From NCBI RefSeq assembly GCF_024220175.1, contig NZ_CP098502.1:2790001-2854000 (forward strand): a DNA stretch of 64,000 nucleotides. The letters run 5' to 3'. The notes under the pieces were generated by a model. It was not told the origin of the DNA, searched no databases, and was given only the letters and a program-made list of their open reading frames with translations. Position 1 is the first letter of the stretch. Each line of letters opens with the position of its first letter. The stretch comes from Paraconexibacter antarcticus. GTDB lineage: Bacteria > Actinomycetota > Thermoleophilia > Solirubrobacterales > Solirubrobacteraceae. Positions 8,588-16,975 of the stretch are shown one piece after another. The position numbers and the translations under genes are program-made.

Positions 8588-9991
8588 ATGCCCTGGCACA
8601 TCGTCATCGCGGGTGGCGGCTTCGGCGGCTTCCACGCCGCTCGCACCCTCGAGAAGACCCTCGCCCCGCAGGCGGCGCGGGTCACGCTCGTCGCCGACAG
8701 CAACTTCATGCTCTACACGCCGCTGCTGCCGGGGGCCGCGGCCGGGACGCTCGAGCCGCGCCACGTCGTCGTCCCGCTCCGCGAGGAGCTGCACCGGACC
8801 GACCTGCGCCTCGGCACCGTCGTCGGCGGCGACCCGTCGCGCAACGTCCTGAGCGTCCGCTCGCCGGAGAGCGACGCGGTCGAGGAGCTCGTGTACGACC
8901 AGCTCATCGTCGCGCTCGGGTCGGTCTCGCGGACGCTCCCGGTGCCCGGGCTCGCCGAGCACGCGGTCGGCTTCAAGTCGCTGCCCGAGGCGATCGCCCT
9001 GCGCAACCGGCTGCTGCGGACGTTCGAGATCGCCGAGCGGATGACCGACGCCGCCGAGCGTGCCGCGTGGCTCACCTACGTCTTCGTCGGCGCCGGCTAC
9101 GCGGGCCTGGAGGGCCTCGCGGAGCTGCAGGACTGCGCCGCCGACGTCATCTCGCTCTACCCGCGCTGCCGCACCTCCGGCGTCCGCTTCATCCTCGTCG
9201 AGGCGCAGGAGCGGGTCATGCCGGAGATCCCCGCGCCGCTCGCGGAGTTCTCCCAGCGCGAGCTGCGCTCCCGCGGCATCGAGATCCGGACGAACACGAC
9301 GCTCGAGGCGGTCACGGCCGACACCGCGACGCTCTCCGGCGGGGAGGTCGTCCCGACCCGCACGGTCGTGTGGACCGCCGGCGTGCGCCCGCAGCCGGTC
9401 ATCGCCCGCCTGGGGCTCCGGACCGACAAGGGCGGCCGCATCGAGGTCGACCGGACGATGCTCGCCAAGGGCACCGACAACGTCTGGGCGATCGGCGACG
9501 CCGCCGCCGTCCCGGACCCCGCGCGCGGGCTGAAGCACCCGACGCCGCCGACCGCCCAGCACGCGATCCGGCAGGGGCGGCTCGTCGCGAAGAACGTCGC
9601 GGCGACCCTCGGCACGGGCAAGGTGCGGCCGTTCCGCTTCAAGACGAAGGGCGTGTTCGTCGACATGGGCCGCGGCCGTGCCGTCGCCTCGACGATGGGC
9701 CTGCGCTGGCGCGGCGCCCCCGCCTGGTGGCTCGCCCGGACCTACCACCTGGCGATGATGCCCGGGACGAAGCGCAAGCTCCGGCTGCTCGTCGACTGGA
9801 ACGTCGGCCTCGTGTTCGGGCGCGACGCGTCGGAGCTCGGACAGCTGGGCCACCCCGAGAACTTCGGCCCGCCCGCCCCGGACTCGAACCGGATCGCGCC
9901 GTCGACCGGCCCCGTCGAGGCGATCGAGGGCCCCGCCGTGCCCGCCCCGGGCGATTCCGTCGGGACGCCCGCTACAGTCAGCCCTGGATGA
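8588..9991 (+). CDS. ndh: Type II NADH dehydrogenase (NDH-2)
   Basis: 467 residues. 'HIVIAGGGFGGFHAARTLEK' is the FAD-binding GxGxxG, 'YVFVGAGYAGLEGLAEL' the NAD(P)H-binding GxGxxGxE-type loop, 'WTAGVRP' and 'NVWAIGDAAAVP' the C-terminal FAD contacts, and 'TPPTAQHAIRQG' the quinone-side motif. It oxidises NADH and passes electrons to quinone without pumping protons; it is membrane attached by its C-terminal part. A clear ribosome binding site (AAGAGGAG, 10 bases upstream) fixes the ATG. Its stop overlaps the next start in ATGA. Confidence 0.92.
   Translation: MPWHIVIAGGGFGGFHAARTLEKTLAPQAARVTLVADSNFMLYTPLLPGAAAGTLEPRHVVVPLREELHRTDLRLGTVVGGDPSRNVLSVRSPESDAVEELVYDQLIVALGSVSRTLPVPGLAEHAVGFKSLPEAIALRNRLLRTFEIAERMTDAAERAAWLTYVFVGAGYAGLEGLAELQDCAADVISLYPRCRTSGVRFILVEAQERVMPEIPAPLAEFSQRELRSRGIEIRTNTTLEAVTADTATLSGGEVVPTRTVVWTAGVRPQPVIARLGLRTDKGGRIEVDRTMLAKGTDNVWAIGDAAAVPDPARGLKHPTPPTAQHAIRQGRLVAKNVAATLGTGKVRPFRFKTKGVFVDMGRGRAVASTMGLRWRGAPAWWLARTYHLAMMPGTKRKLRLLVDWNVGLVFGRDASELGQLGHPENFGPPAPDSNRIAPSTGPVEAIEGPAVPAPGDSVGTPATVSPG
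9973..9978 (+). promoter_or_regulatory. -10 box for the YqeY-type gene
   Basis: TACAGT lies inside the end of ndh, 9 bases before the ATG at 9988. Confidence 0.4.
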
Positions 9992-10419
9992 CGCTGGCGG
10001 ACACCGTGAAGGCCGACCTGACCACTGCCATGAAGGCAGGGGACAGGGATCGTGTCGGCGCGCTCCGCCTGGTCCTGTCCGAGCTGCAGAAGGCGGCGAA
10101 GGACGGATCAGCCGACGAGCAGGCGGTCCTGCGCCGCGAGCGCAAGCGACGGGTGGAAGCCGCCGCCGCGTTCCGCGACAACGGACGGATCGAGCTCGCC
10201 GAGGCCGAGGAGGCCGAGGCGACCATCATCGAGGCCTACCTGCCGGCCGAGCTGGGGGACGACGAGCTGCGCGAGATCGTGCGGGCCGCCGTCGCCGAGG
10301 CCGGGGCGACGTCACCGAAGGACATGGGGGCGGTCATGAAGGCCGCCATGCCCCGCATCGCGGGGCGCGCCGACGGCAAGCGCGTCTCCGCACTCGTCAA
10401 CGAAACCCTGAGGAGCTGA
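9988..10419 (+). CDS. yqeY: GatB/YqeY domain protein
   Basis: 143 residues, the standard length of free-standing YqeY. The motifs 'TTAMKAGDRDRVGALRLVLSELQKA' in part (AMKAGDRDRVGALRL), 'EAYLPAELGDDELREIV' and 'MGAVMKAAMPRIAGRADGK' match the family. The domain is homologous to the tRNA-binding tail of the GatB amidotransferase; its own role is unsettled. It overlaps the ndh stop and precedes phoH by 11 bases, which places it at the head of the yqeY-phoH-ybeY-era block. Confidence 0.92.
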   Translation: MTLADTVKADLTTAMKAGDRDRVGALRLVLSELQKAAKDGSADEQAVLRRERKRRVEAAAAFRDNGRIELAEAEEAEATIIEAYLPAELGDDELREIVRAAVAEAGATSPKDMGAVMKAAMPRIAGRADGKRVSALVNETLRS

Positions 10420-10430
10420 TCCTTCCCACC

Positions 10431-11411
10431 GTGCGCCGCCAGATCGAGGTCTCCAACGAAGTCGCCGCCGCCCTCACGGGCACGTCGGACACGACGCTCA
10501 GAGCCCTCGAACAGCACGTGGGGTGCTCGTTGTACGTCCGCGGCAACGTCATCACGCTCGACGGCGACGCCGAATCGGTCGCCGGGGCGTCGGTGATCGT
10601 CCGCGAGCTCGCGAGCCTCGTCGCCCAGGGCCACGCGGTGGACGAGGGGCTCATCCGCACCGTCACCGGCGCGCTCGCCCAGCACACCGCGCCGAACGAC
10701 GTCCTCGACGACGTCGTCTGGCGTCACCGCGCGACGAAGGTCGTCCCGAAGAGCGTCCAGCAGAAGCGCTACGTCGACTCGATCCGGAAGAACACCGTCA
10801 CGTTCGGGGTCGGCCCGGCCGGCACCGGCAAGACGTTCCTCGCCGTCGCCGCCGCGGCGGCGGCGCTCAACCGCCGTGAGGTCAGCCGCATCATCCTCAC
10901 GCGCCCCGCCGTCGAGGCCGGTGAGCGCCTCGGCTTCCTCCCGGGCGACCTGATGGCGAAGATCGACCCGTACCTGCGGCCGCTGTTCGACGCGCTCCAC
11001 GACATGATGGAGCCGGAGAAGGTCATCGCCCACCTCGAGAAGGGCGTCATCGAGGTCGCACCGCTCGCCTTCATGCGCGGCCGCACGCTGAACGACTCCT
11101 TCATCATCCTCGACGAGGCGCAGAACACGACGCCGGAGCAGATGAAGATGTTCCTCACCCGCCTCGGCTTCAACTCGCGCATGGTCGTCACCGGCGACGT
11201 GACGCAGGTCGACCTCCCGCGCGAGCAGCAGTCGGGCCTCGTCGTCGTCGGCGACATCCTGAAAGACGTCGAGGACATCGACTTCGTGCGCTTCGGCGGC
11301 GGGGACGTCGTCCGCCACCGGCTCGTGCAGCGGATCGTCGAGGCCTACGGGGCCCACGCCGAGCGCTCCGCGCCCGGCATCCGCCCGGCGGCCACGGGCC
11401 GCCGCGGCTGA
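10431..11411 (+). CDS. phoH: PhoH-family ATPase
   Basis: 326 residues. A small N-terminal nucleic-acid-binding region precedes the P-loop '[18 protein letters not shown]', the Walker B '[22 protein letters not shown]' in part (IILDEAQN) and '[14 protein letters not shown]'. PhoH proteins are cytoplasmic ATPases thought to act in RNA metabolism, and their gene is commonly joined to ybeY and era as here. GTG start; an AGGAG about 15 bases upstream is farther than ideal. Confidence 0.93.
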   Translation: MRRQIEVSNEVAAALTGTSDTTLRALEQHVGCSLYVRGNVITLDGDAESVAGASVIVRELASLVAQGHAVDEGLIRTVTGALAQHTAPNDVLDDVVWRHRATKVVPKSVQQKRYVDSIRKNTVTFGVGPAGTGKTFLAVAAAAAALNRREVSRIILTRPAVEAGERLGFLPGDLMAKIDPYLRPLFDALHDMMEPEKVIAHLEKGVIEVAPLAFMRGRTLNDSFIILDEAQNTTPEQMKMFLTRLGFNSRMVVTGDVTQVDLPREQQSGLVVVGDILKDVEDIDFVRFGGGDVVRHRLVQRIVEAYGAHAERSAPGIRPAATGRRG

Positions 11412-11460
11412 CGTGTGTCACCCTGAATAGGTGACCACGCCGATCGAAGCCACAGGGCCC

Positions 11461-11489
11461 GGGGTTCCGAGCCGCAGGCGAGGAACCCC
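11461..11489 (+). repeat. GA-framed hairpin repeat, copy 1
   Basis: A perfect 8-bp stem (GGGGTTCC with GGAACCCC) encloses the 13-base loop GAGCCGCAGGCGA. Inside the loop GCC can pair with GGC around GCA, leaving GA on both sides, so the RNA form would hold a tandem G-A mismatch. Three bases separate it from copy 2. Confidence 0.75.
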
Positions 11490-11492
11490 CAA

Positions 11493-11521
11493 GGCAGACC
11501 GAGCCGCAGGCGAGGTCTGCC
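11493..11521 (+). repeat. GA-framed hairpin repeat, copy 2
   Basis: The stem differs completely from copy 1 (GGCAGACC with GGTCTGCC) but is again perfect over 8 bp, and the 13-base loop is identical. Its 3' arm ends two bases before the ybeY ATG at 11523, where no ribosome binding site is seen. Confidence 0.75.
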
Positions 11522-11522
11522 C

Positions 11523-11909
11523 ATGATCGACGTCGAAGTGATCCATCCGCAGCTCGCCGCCGGCGTCCCGCCCGAGGCCGAGGTACAGCGCCTCGTCGGG
11601 CTCGCCCTCGCGTCCGCGGGGGTCGACGACGGGCACCTGGCGGTCGAGTTCGTCGAGGAGGGGCGCATCGCGGAGCTCAACGCGCAGTACCGCGGCAAGG
11701 AGGGGCCGACCGACGTCCTCTCGTTCGGCGTCGACGAGGACGGCGAGTCCCACGGCCCGCGCGAGCTCGGCGACATCGTCATCTGCCCGGCCCACACCGA
11801 GGATCTCCGCGAGGCGATCGTCCACGGCGCGCTGCACCTGACCGGCATGGACCACGAGACCGACGACGGCGAGATGCTCGCGCTCCAGGCCGAGATCCTG
11901 AGCTGGTAG
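11523..11909 (+). CDS. ybeY: Endoribonuclease YbeY (rRNA maturation factor)
   Basis: 128 residues. The zinc motif HGALHLTGMDHE (H-x3-H-x5-H form) near residue 102 and 'GPTDVLSFGVDE' are diagnostic. YbeY is a single-strand-specific metallo-RNase used in 16S rRNA 3' maturation and ribosome quality control. The stop codon shares one base with the GTG of era, so the two are coupled. The upstream 111 bases carry a pair of hairpin repeats ending right at the start codon, which may throttle initiation. Confidence 0.94.
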   Translation: MIDVEVIHPQLAAGVPPEAEVQRLVGLALASAGVDDGHLAVEFVEEGRIAELNAQYRGKEGPTDVLSFGVDEDGESHGPRELGDIVICPAHTEDLREAIVHGALHLTGMDHETDDGEMLALQAEILSW

Positions 11910-12835
11910 TGAGCGACCTCGCCCCACACCCGCCCGGCGGCGGCCCGCTCCCGATCACCCGTGCCGGCTTCGTCGCGCTCGCCGGCCGCCCGAACGTCGG
12001 CAAGTCGACGCTCGTCAACGCGATCGTCGGCCACAAGGTCGCGATCGTCTCCGACAAGCCGCAGACGACCCGCCGCGCCATCCGCGGCGTGGCCACGACG
12101 CCCGAGTGCCAGCTCGTGCTCGTCGACCTCCCCGGGGTCCAGCGTCCCCGCGACGCCCTCACGACCCGGATGCAGCGCCGCGTCGAGTCGGAGCTGCGCG
12201 ACTCCGACGCCGCCCTCATGATCGTGAACGCCGAGGAGGGCGTCGGGCCCGGCGACCGCTTCATCGCCCAGGCGCTCGCCCACGCGAAGGTCCCCGTCGT
12301 CATCGCGGTGAACAAGTGCGACCGGCTCGACAAGGCGGGCACGCTCACCGCGCTGATGGACGCCTCGACGCTCGAGGTCGGCGACGACATCTTCCCGATC
12401 AGCGCGAAGACCGGCAACGGCGTCCTCGCCCTCACCCAGCACCTCCGCGAGCTCGTCCCGCTGAGCCCGTTTTTCTTCCCGATCGAGGACAACTCCGACC
12501 AGTCGGAGAACGTCCTCCTCGCCGAGCTCGTCCGCGAGCAGGTCCTGCGGCGCACCTTCCAGGAGGTGCCGCACGCCGTCGAGGTCATGATCGACGACGT
12601 CGAGGCGGTCCACGAGGACCTCACCCGCGTGCGGGCGCTCGTCTGGGTCGAGACCGAGTCGCAGAAGGGCATCCTCATCGGCGCCCAGGGCAAGATGATC
12701 AAGGCGATCGGCACCGCCGCGCGCAAGGAGCTCCAGCGCGAGCTCGGCACGCAGGTCCACCTCGACCTCAGCGTCCGCGTCCGCCGCGGCTGGCGCGGCG
12801 ACGACCGCCTGCTCGACCGCCTCGGGATCGAGTAG
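11909..12835 (+). CDS. era: GTPase Era
   Basis: 308 residues with G1 'GRPNVGKSTLVNAI', switch region 'SDKPQTTRRAIRG', G3 'VDLPG', G4 'NKCD' and the C-terminal KH domain ('GILIGAQGKMIKAIG'), which binds the 3' end of 16S rRNA. Era is an essential assembly factor of the small ribosomal subunit, matching the partner role of YbeY upstream. GTG start overlapping the ybeY stop by one base. Five bases separate its stop from the convergent gene at 12841. Confidence 0.96.
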   Translation: MSDLAPHPPGGGPLPITRAGFVALAGRPNVGKSTLVNAIVGHKVAIVSDKPQTTRRAIRGVATTPECQLVLVDLPGVQRPRDALTTRMQRRVESELRDSDAALMIVNAEEGVGPGDRFIAQALAHAKVPVVIAVNKCDRLDKAGTLTALMDASTLEVGDDIFPISAKTGNGVLALTQHLRELVPLSPFFFPIEDNSDQSENVLLAELVREQVLRRTFQEVPHAVEVMIDDVEAVHEDLTRVRALVWVETESQKGILIGAQGKMIKAIGTAARKELQRELGTQVHLDLSVRVRRGWRGDDRLLDRLGIE

Positions 12836-12840
12836 GCGCG

Positions 12841-13773
12841 TCAGCCGGCGCGGCCGGCGAGCGCGGACGCGAGCCTGGCGCCGAGATCGCGGACGACCTC
12901 GGGGGTGACGACGCCGCTGACGCGGGGCAGGGTGAGCACCGGCGCCGTGGCGCCACCGCGCAGGCGCCTCAGCTGACGCTGCTGCATCGCCGTCTGCGCG
13001 GCCTCCCGCACGGCGGCGCCCTTCGCGCGGCCGCCGCCCTGCCCGTCCAGCGAGGCCGCCTCGGCGGGCGTCCAGCGGCGGGTCATGAGGTCGTTGACGA
13101 CGATGAGGTCGACCGGGCGGCCGAGCGTCTCGACGGCGCGGCCCTCGAGGTCGAGCGCCTCGGACACCGGCAGCTCGCCGGGCAGCGTGACGGCGACGAG
13201 CGCCGAGCGGGCCGGGTCGTCGAGCGTCTCCACGACGGCACCCGCCTGGCTCGCGATCGGTCCGATGCGGGCGATGTCGCGGAAGGTCTTCGGCGCCCGG
13301 ATCATCCCGAGCGCGTGGCCGGAGGCGGGCAGGTCGGCGATGACGATGTCGTAGCCCTGGTCGCCCTTGCGCCAGCGGTCGCGCTGGCTCATCTCCCAGA
13401 CCCGCGTCATCGTCACGAGCTCCCGGGCGCCGGGCGCCGCGGCGACGAAGTAGCCGAAGAGGTCCGACCGCGTGAGGATGTTCACGAGCGGGCGCGACCC
13501 GAGCTGCCGCGCCAGCCAGGCTTTGAGAGCATCATCCGGGTCGATGGACGCCGTCCACAGACCCGGCTCGACCTCGCGCTCCTCGCCGAGCGGGCCCGCC
13601 TCCGCGCCCAGGAGCGCCGCGACCCGCGACTGCTGGGAGACCTCGCACACCATGGTCCGCAGGCCGCGGGCGGCTGCTGCGCGACCGAGGGCGGCGGCGA
13701 TCGTGGACTTGCCGACGCCACCCTTCCCGGTCACGAGCACCATCGATCGGTCGAAGAGAGGTGTCGCGGTCAT
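12841..13773 (-). CDS. ArsA-family ATPase
   Basis: 310 residues. 'VLVTGKGGVGKSTIAAALG' is the deviant Walker A of the ArsA/Get3/MinD class, 'DIVIADLPASGHALGMIRAP' the switch II/A-loop typical of ArsA relatives. Single-domain actinobacterial ArsA-like ATPases usually occur as pairs; here only one is present and no arsenite transporter is near, so an arsenic role is unsupported. Membrane-protein targeting or another anion-linked role is possible. It diverges from the phytoene-synthase-like gene. Confidence 0.8.
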   Translation of the reverse strand: MTATPLFDRSMVLVTGKGGVGKSTIAAALGRAAAARGLRTMVCEVSQQSRVAALLGAEAGPLGEEREVEPGLWTASIDPDDALKAWLARQLGSRPLVNILTRSDLFGYFVAAAPGARELVTMTRVWEMSQRDRWRKGDQGYDIVIADLPASGHALGMIRAPKTFRDIARIGPIASQAGAVVETLDDPARSALVAVTLPGELPVSEALDLEGRAVETLGRPVDLIVVNDLMTRRWTPAEAASLDGQGGGRAKGAAVREAAQTAMQQRQLRRLRGGATAPVLTLPRVSGVVTPEVVRDLGARLASALAGRAG

Positions 13774-13787
13774 CCGTGTACCGTCGA

Positions 13788-13799
13788 GACTACGTAGTC
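13788..13799. promoter_or_regulatory. 12-bp palindrome between divergent genes
   Basis: GACTACGTAGTC is a perfect palindrome in the 35-base gap between the ATPase start (13773) and the synthase start (13809). Its position over both putative promoters suggests an operator. Confidence 0.4.
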
Positions 13800-13808
13800 A
13801 GAGTCAAC

Positions 13809-14672
13809 GTGGATGACCGACCCGACATCCGGCCCGATCCGGCGATCGCCGCCGCCTACGGGCGATGCCGCCGCCTGCAGCGCCGGCACGACCCGACGTT
13901 CTTCCTCGCGACCGCCCGGCTGCCGCGCGAGCGTCGCCCGGCGGTGCACGCCCTCTACGGCTTCCTGCGCGGCGCGGACGAGATCGTCGACGGCCGCCAC
14001 CGGGCGCCCGCGCCGGCCCTCCGGCGCGCCGAGCTCGACGCCTGGGCCCGCGCGCTCCGCGACGGCCTCGAGGGGCGCCGCCCGTCCCACCCCGTCCTCG
14101 CCGCCCTCGTGCACGCGGGCCGCACGCACGACCTGCCGCTGCACCTGCTCGAGCGCTACATGGAGTCGATGCGGGTGGACTGCGACGATCGCGTCCGGGT
14201 CACGAGCCCGGAGGCGCTCGATCACTACATGGACGGCTCGGCGGCGACGGTCGGCCGGCTCATGGCCCCCCTGCTCGACGCGACGCCCGCGGCGGTCGAG
14301 CCGCTCGCCCAGCTCGGGGTCGCGTTCCAGCTGACGAACTTCATCCGCGACGTGCGGGAGGACTGGGAGCTCGACCGGGTCTACCTGCCGGGCCTCGACG
14401 AGGAGACGCTGCGCCTCGGCGTCGCCACGCCGTCGCTGCGCGGCCGGATCGAGGAGGAGGTGCTCCGGGCGCGGGCGCTCTTCCGCCAGGCCGACACGAT
14501 CGTCGGCCAGCTCCCGCGGGGCGTGCGCCCGGGGGTCCGCATGGCGCGGGCGGTCTACGAGCGCGTCCTCGACCGCGTCGAGGCGATCGAGTTCGACGTC
14601 CTCGGCCGGCGGACGACGCCGGGGCCGCTGGGCCTCGGGCGCGCCGCGGCCGCCGGGCTGCTTCCCGGCTGA
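13809..14672 (+). CDS. Squalene/phytoene synthase family protein
   Basis: 287 residues from the GTG at 13809; an earlier ATG at 13761 would overlap the divergent gene. Both aspartate-rich motifs are intact: 'GADEIVDGR' (DxxxD) and 'NFIRDVREDWELDRVYLP' (RDVxxD plus YLP). It condenses two prenyl diphosphates head to head to make phytoene, squalene or a hopanoid precursor. No crtI, crtE or hpn gene is adjacent, so the product is undecided; the RVYLP element fits phytoene synthases. A short hairpin at 14693-14709 follows the gene. Confidence 0.85.
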   Translation: MDDRPDIRPDPAIAAAYGRCRRLQRRHDPTFFLATARLPRERRPAVHALYGFLRGADEIVDGRHRAPAPALRRAELDAWARALRDGLEGRRPSHPVLAALVHAGRTHDLPLHLLERYMESMRVDCDDRVRVTSPEALDHYMDGSAATVGRLMAPLLDATPAAVEPLAQLGVAFQLTNFIRDVREDWELDRVYLPGLDEETLRLGVATPSLRGRIEEEVLRARALFRQADTIVGQLPRGVRPGVRMARAVYERVLDRVEAIEFDVLGRRTTPGPLGLGRAAAAGLLPG

Positions 14673-14692
14673 CCGCCGCTGGGGCAGCCCGT

Positions 14693-14709
14693 CCCCGGAC
14701 AAGCCGGGG
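14693..14709 (+). terminator. Hairpin after the synthase gene
   Basis: CCCCGG (14693-14698) pairs with CCGGGG (14704-14709) around a 5-base loop, 21 bases after the stop. No T-run follows. Confidence 0.45.
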
Positions 14710-14718
14710 CGCCCGCGC

Positions 14719-14743
14719 TCAAGGTCTCGCGCCGGCTGCCGAT
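14719..14743 (+). promoter_or_regulatory. Sigma-28 (FliA/SigD)-like promoter
   Basis: TCAAGGT begins at 14719 and GCCGAT lies at 14738-14743 with 15 bases between TCAA and GCCGAT. It resembles the element at 4078 over most of its length and lies 38 bases before the GGDEF-EAL start. Confidence 0.6.
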
Positions 14744-14781
14744 GACAGGCGGAGCCGACGCGTGCCAGCGTCGCCTCCCCG

Positions 14782-16917
14782 ATGCAGCGTTCCCTTCAGC
14801 CGGGGCCCGCGGGCCTCAACGTCACGACCGCACAGCCACGGCCCACCGCCGGGGCCCTCTGGCGAGGGCTGGTCGAGCAGATCCCCGCCGTGACGTACCT
14901 CGCCGACTTCGACCGGTCGGCCACGCTCCGGTACGTCTCGCCGCAGATCGAGGACCTCCTGGGGTATCCGCCCGAGGCGTTCCTCGCCGACCCGGCCCTC
15001 TGGTACGCCTGCGTGCATCCGGAGGACGTCGACCGCGTCCGTGCCGAGGAACTGCGCACCTTCGAGGCGGTCCTGCCGTTCGACTGCGAGTTCCGCATGC
15101 GTCACCGGGACGGCCACGAGCTCACGGTCTGGGAGCGGGACGCGATCATCCGTGACGCCTCAGGCCGCCCGACCCACACGCAGGGCGTCCTCATCGATGT
15201 CACGAACGTCCGCCGGATGCGCGACGAGCTCGACGCCGAGCGCCGGAGCGCCGCCCGCTACCTCGAGGTCGCCGGGACCGCGATCCTCGTCCTCGACCGC
15301 GCCGGCCGCGTCGAGCTGCTCAACCGCGCGGGCTACGAGCTCGTCGGACGGCCCGAGGGGTCGCTCGACGGCGGGGACTGGTACAGCGCCGTCCATGCGC
15401 CGGAGGACGAGCCGGAGCTGCGCCGCTGGTTCACCACGGCGATCGCCGACGGCCGGGTCCCGTCGCTCAGCGAGAGTCGCGTGCAGCGCCCCGACGGCGA
15501 GCTGCGCACCGTGTCCTGGACGAACCGCCTCATGCGCGACGAGCACGGCGAGGTCACCGGGTTCGTCGCGTCGGGCAGCGACGTCACCGAGCGCCGCGCC
15601 GCCGCCGCCCAGATCACCCACCTCGCGAACCACGACGCGGTGACGGGACTCCCGAACCGGCGCCTCTTCAACGAGCACCTCGGGCTCGCGCTCGCCCGCG
15701 CGCGCCGTGCCGGCCGGGCCGTCGCGCTGCTGTACCTCGACCTCGACGACTTCAAGCTCGTCAACGACTCGCTCGGTCACACCGCCGGCGACCGCCTGCT
15801 CGTGAAGGTCGCCCGGCGCCTGCGGGTCCGCTCGCGCGACGCGGACCTGCTCGCCCGGCACGGCGGCGACGAGTTCCTCGTGCTCCTGTCCGACCTCGAT
15901 CCGGCGACCGCCGCCGAGGACGCCGAGCAGGCGGCCCACGGCCTGCTCGGCGCGCTCGCCGCGCCGTTCGTCGTGTCCGGGGCCGAGTTCCACGTCGGGG
16001 CCAGCATCGGGATCAGCCTCTGGCCGGCGGACGCGGGGGAGGCCGAGGCGCTGCTCCGGCACGCCGACGCGGCGATGTACCAGGCCAAGCGCGCCGGCCG
16101 CAACGAGGTGCGCACGTTCGACCCGGACCGCAGTGCCCCGCTCGAGCGGCTGTCGCTCACGACCCGGCTGCGCCACGCGATCGCCGAGGAGCAGCTCGTC
16201 CTCCACTGGCAGCCGATCGTCGACCCGGTCACCGGGGCCCTCCAAGCGCTGGAGGCGCTCGTGCGCTGGCACGACCCGGTCCGCGGGCTCGTCATGCCCG
16301 CCGACTTCGTCCCCTTCGCCGAGGAGACGGGGATCATCGACCGCCTCGGTGCGCTCGTCCTGCAGCTCGTCGCCCGGCAGCGGGCGCGCTGGCAGCAGGC
16401 CGACGGGTTCGAGCCCACCGTGCACGTCAACGTGTCGCCGCGCGAGCTCCGCAACCCGGCGTTCGCCGACCGCCTCTCCCGCACGCTCACCGCCCACGGG
16501 GTCGACCCGGCGACGATCGTCATCGAGATCACCGAGTCCGCCGCGATGCAGGACCCGGCGCGGGTCGGCCCGCTGCTCCACGCCCTCGCCGCGACCGGCG
16601 TCCAGATCGCGATCGACGACTTCGGAGCCGGTCATTCCTCGCTCTCGCGGCTCGTGAACCTCCCGGTCCACGTCCTGAAGATCGACCGCTCGTTCCTCGC
16701 GAAGGTCCCCGCGGACCCCGCGTCGGCCGCCGTCCTGCAGGCCGTCGTCGGGCTGGCCGGCGCCCTCGAGATGCGCGCGGTGGCCGAGGGCGTGGAGACC
16801 CGCGCCCAGCGCGAGGAGCTCGTCCGCCTCGGCTGCCCGCTCGCCCAGGGCTTCCTCCTCGGTCGCCCCGGGCCGGCCGTCGCGATGCGCGCCCACCTGC
16901 AGCGCGCCGCGAGCTGA
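14782..16917 (+). CDS. PAS-PAS-GGDEF-EAL c-di-GMP protein
   Basis: 711 residues, no transmembrane segment. PAS1 spans about 30-140 and PAS2 about 155-275. The GGDEF domain (about 280-440) keeps the active GGDEF motif and an RxxD product-inhibition site (RDAD) five residues before it. The EAL domain (about 455-710) keeps EALVRW, NVSP, EITES, DDFGAG, KIDRSF and EGVE, so it looks catalytically complete. It could both make and break c-di-GMP, the switch between swimming and attachment, with PAS domains sensing the signal. The sigma-28-like promoter upstream ties it to motility. Confidence 0.93.
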   Translation: MQRSLQPGPAGLNVTTAQPRPTAGALWRGLVEQIPAVTYLADFDRSATLRYVSPQIEDLLGYPPEAFLADPALWYACVHPEDVDRVRAEELRTFEAVLPFDCEFRMRHRDGHELTVWERDAIIRDASGRPTHTQGVLIDVTNVRRMRDELDAERRSAARYLEVAGTAILVLDRAGRVELLNRAGYELVGRPEGSLDGGDWYSAVHAPEDEPELRRWFTTAIADGRVPSLSESRVQRPDGELRTVSWTNRLMRDEHGEVTGFVASGSDVTERRAAAAQITHLANHDAVTGLPNRRLFNEHLGLALARARRAGRAVALLYLDLDDFKLVNDSLGHTAGDRLLVKVARRLRVRSRDADLLARHGGDEFLVLLSDLDPATAAEDAEQAAHGLLGALAAPFVVSGAEFHVGASIGISLWPADAGEAEALLRHADAAMYQAKRAGRNEVRTFDPDRSAPLERLSLTTRLRHAIAEEQLVLHWQPIVDPVTGALQALEALVRWHDPVRGLVMPADFVPFAEETGIIDRLGALVLQLVARQRARWQQADGFEPTVHVNVSPRELRNPAFADRLSRTLTAHGVDPATIVIEITESAAMQDPARVGPLLHALAATGVQIAIDDFGAGHSSLSRLVNLPVHVLKIDRSFLAKVPADPASAAVLQAVVGLAGALEMRAVAEGVETRAQREELVRLGCPLAQGFLLGRPGPAVAMRAHLQRAAS

Positions 16918-16936
16918 GCGCCACGCCCGGCCGACC

Positions 16937-16956
16937 CGCCCCGTCCCGGCGGGGCG
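16937..16956 (+). terminator. Hairpin before hisIE
   Basis: CGCCCC (16937-16942) pairs with GGGGCG (16951-16956), followed by CCCTTTGT. It would end the GGDEF-EAL transcript just before the hisIE promoter. Confidence 0.5.
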
Positions 16957-16963
16957 CCCTTTG

Positions 16964-16969
16964 TACGAT
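16964..16969 (+). promoter_or_regulatory. -10 box for hisIE, leaderless geometry
   Basis: TACGAT ends 6 bases before the GTG at 16976. It excludes the more upstream TTG at 16961, which would lie across the box. Confidence 0.6.
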
Positions 16970-16975
16970 CCGGGC

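Noticed and set aside
12841..13773. Arsenite efflux system
   Set aside because: Only an ArsA-like ATPase is present; there is no ArsB, ArsC, ArsD or ArsR gene nearby.
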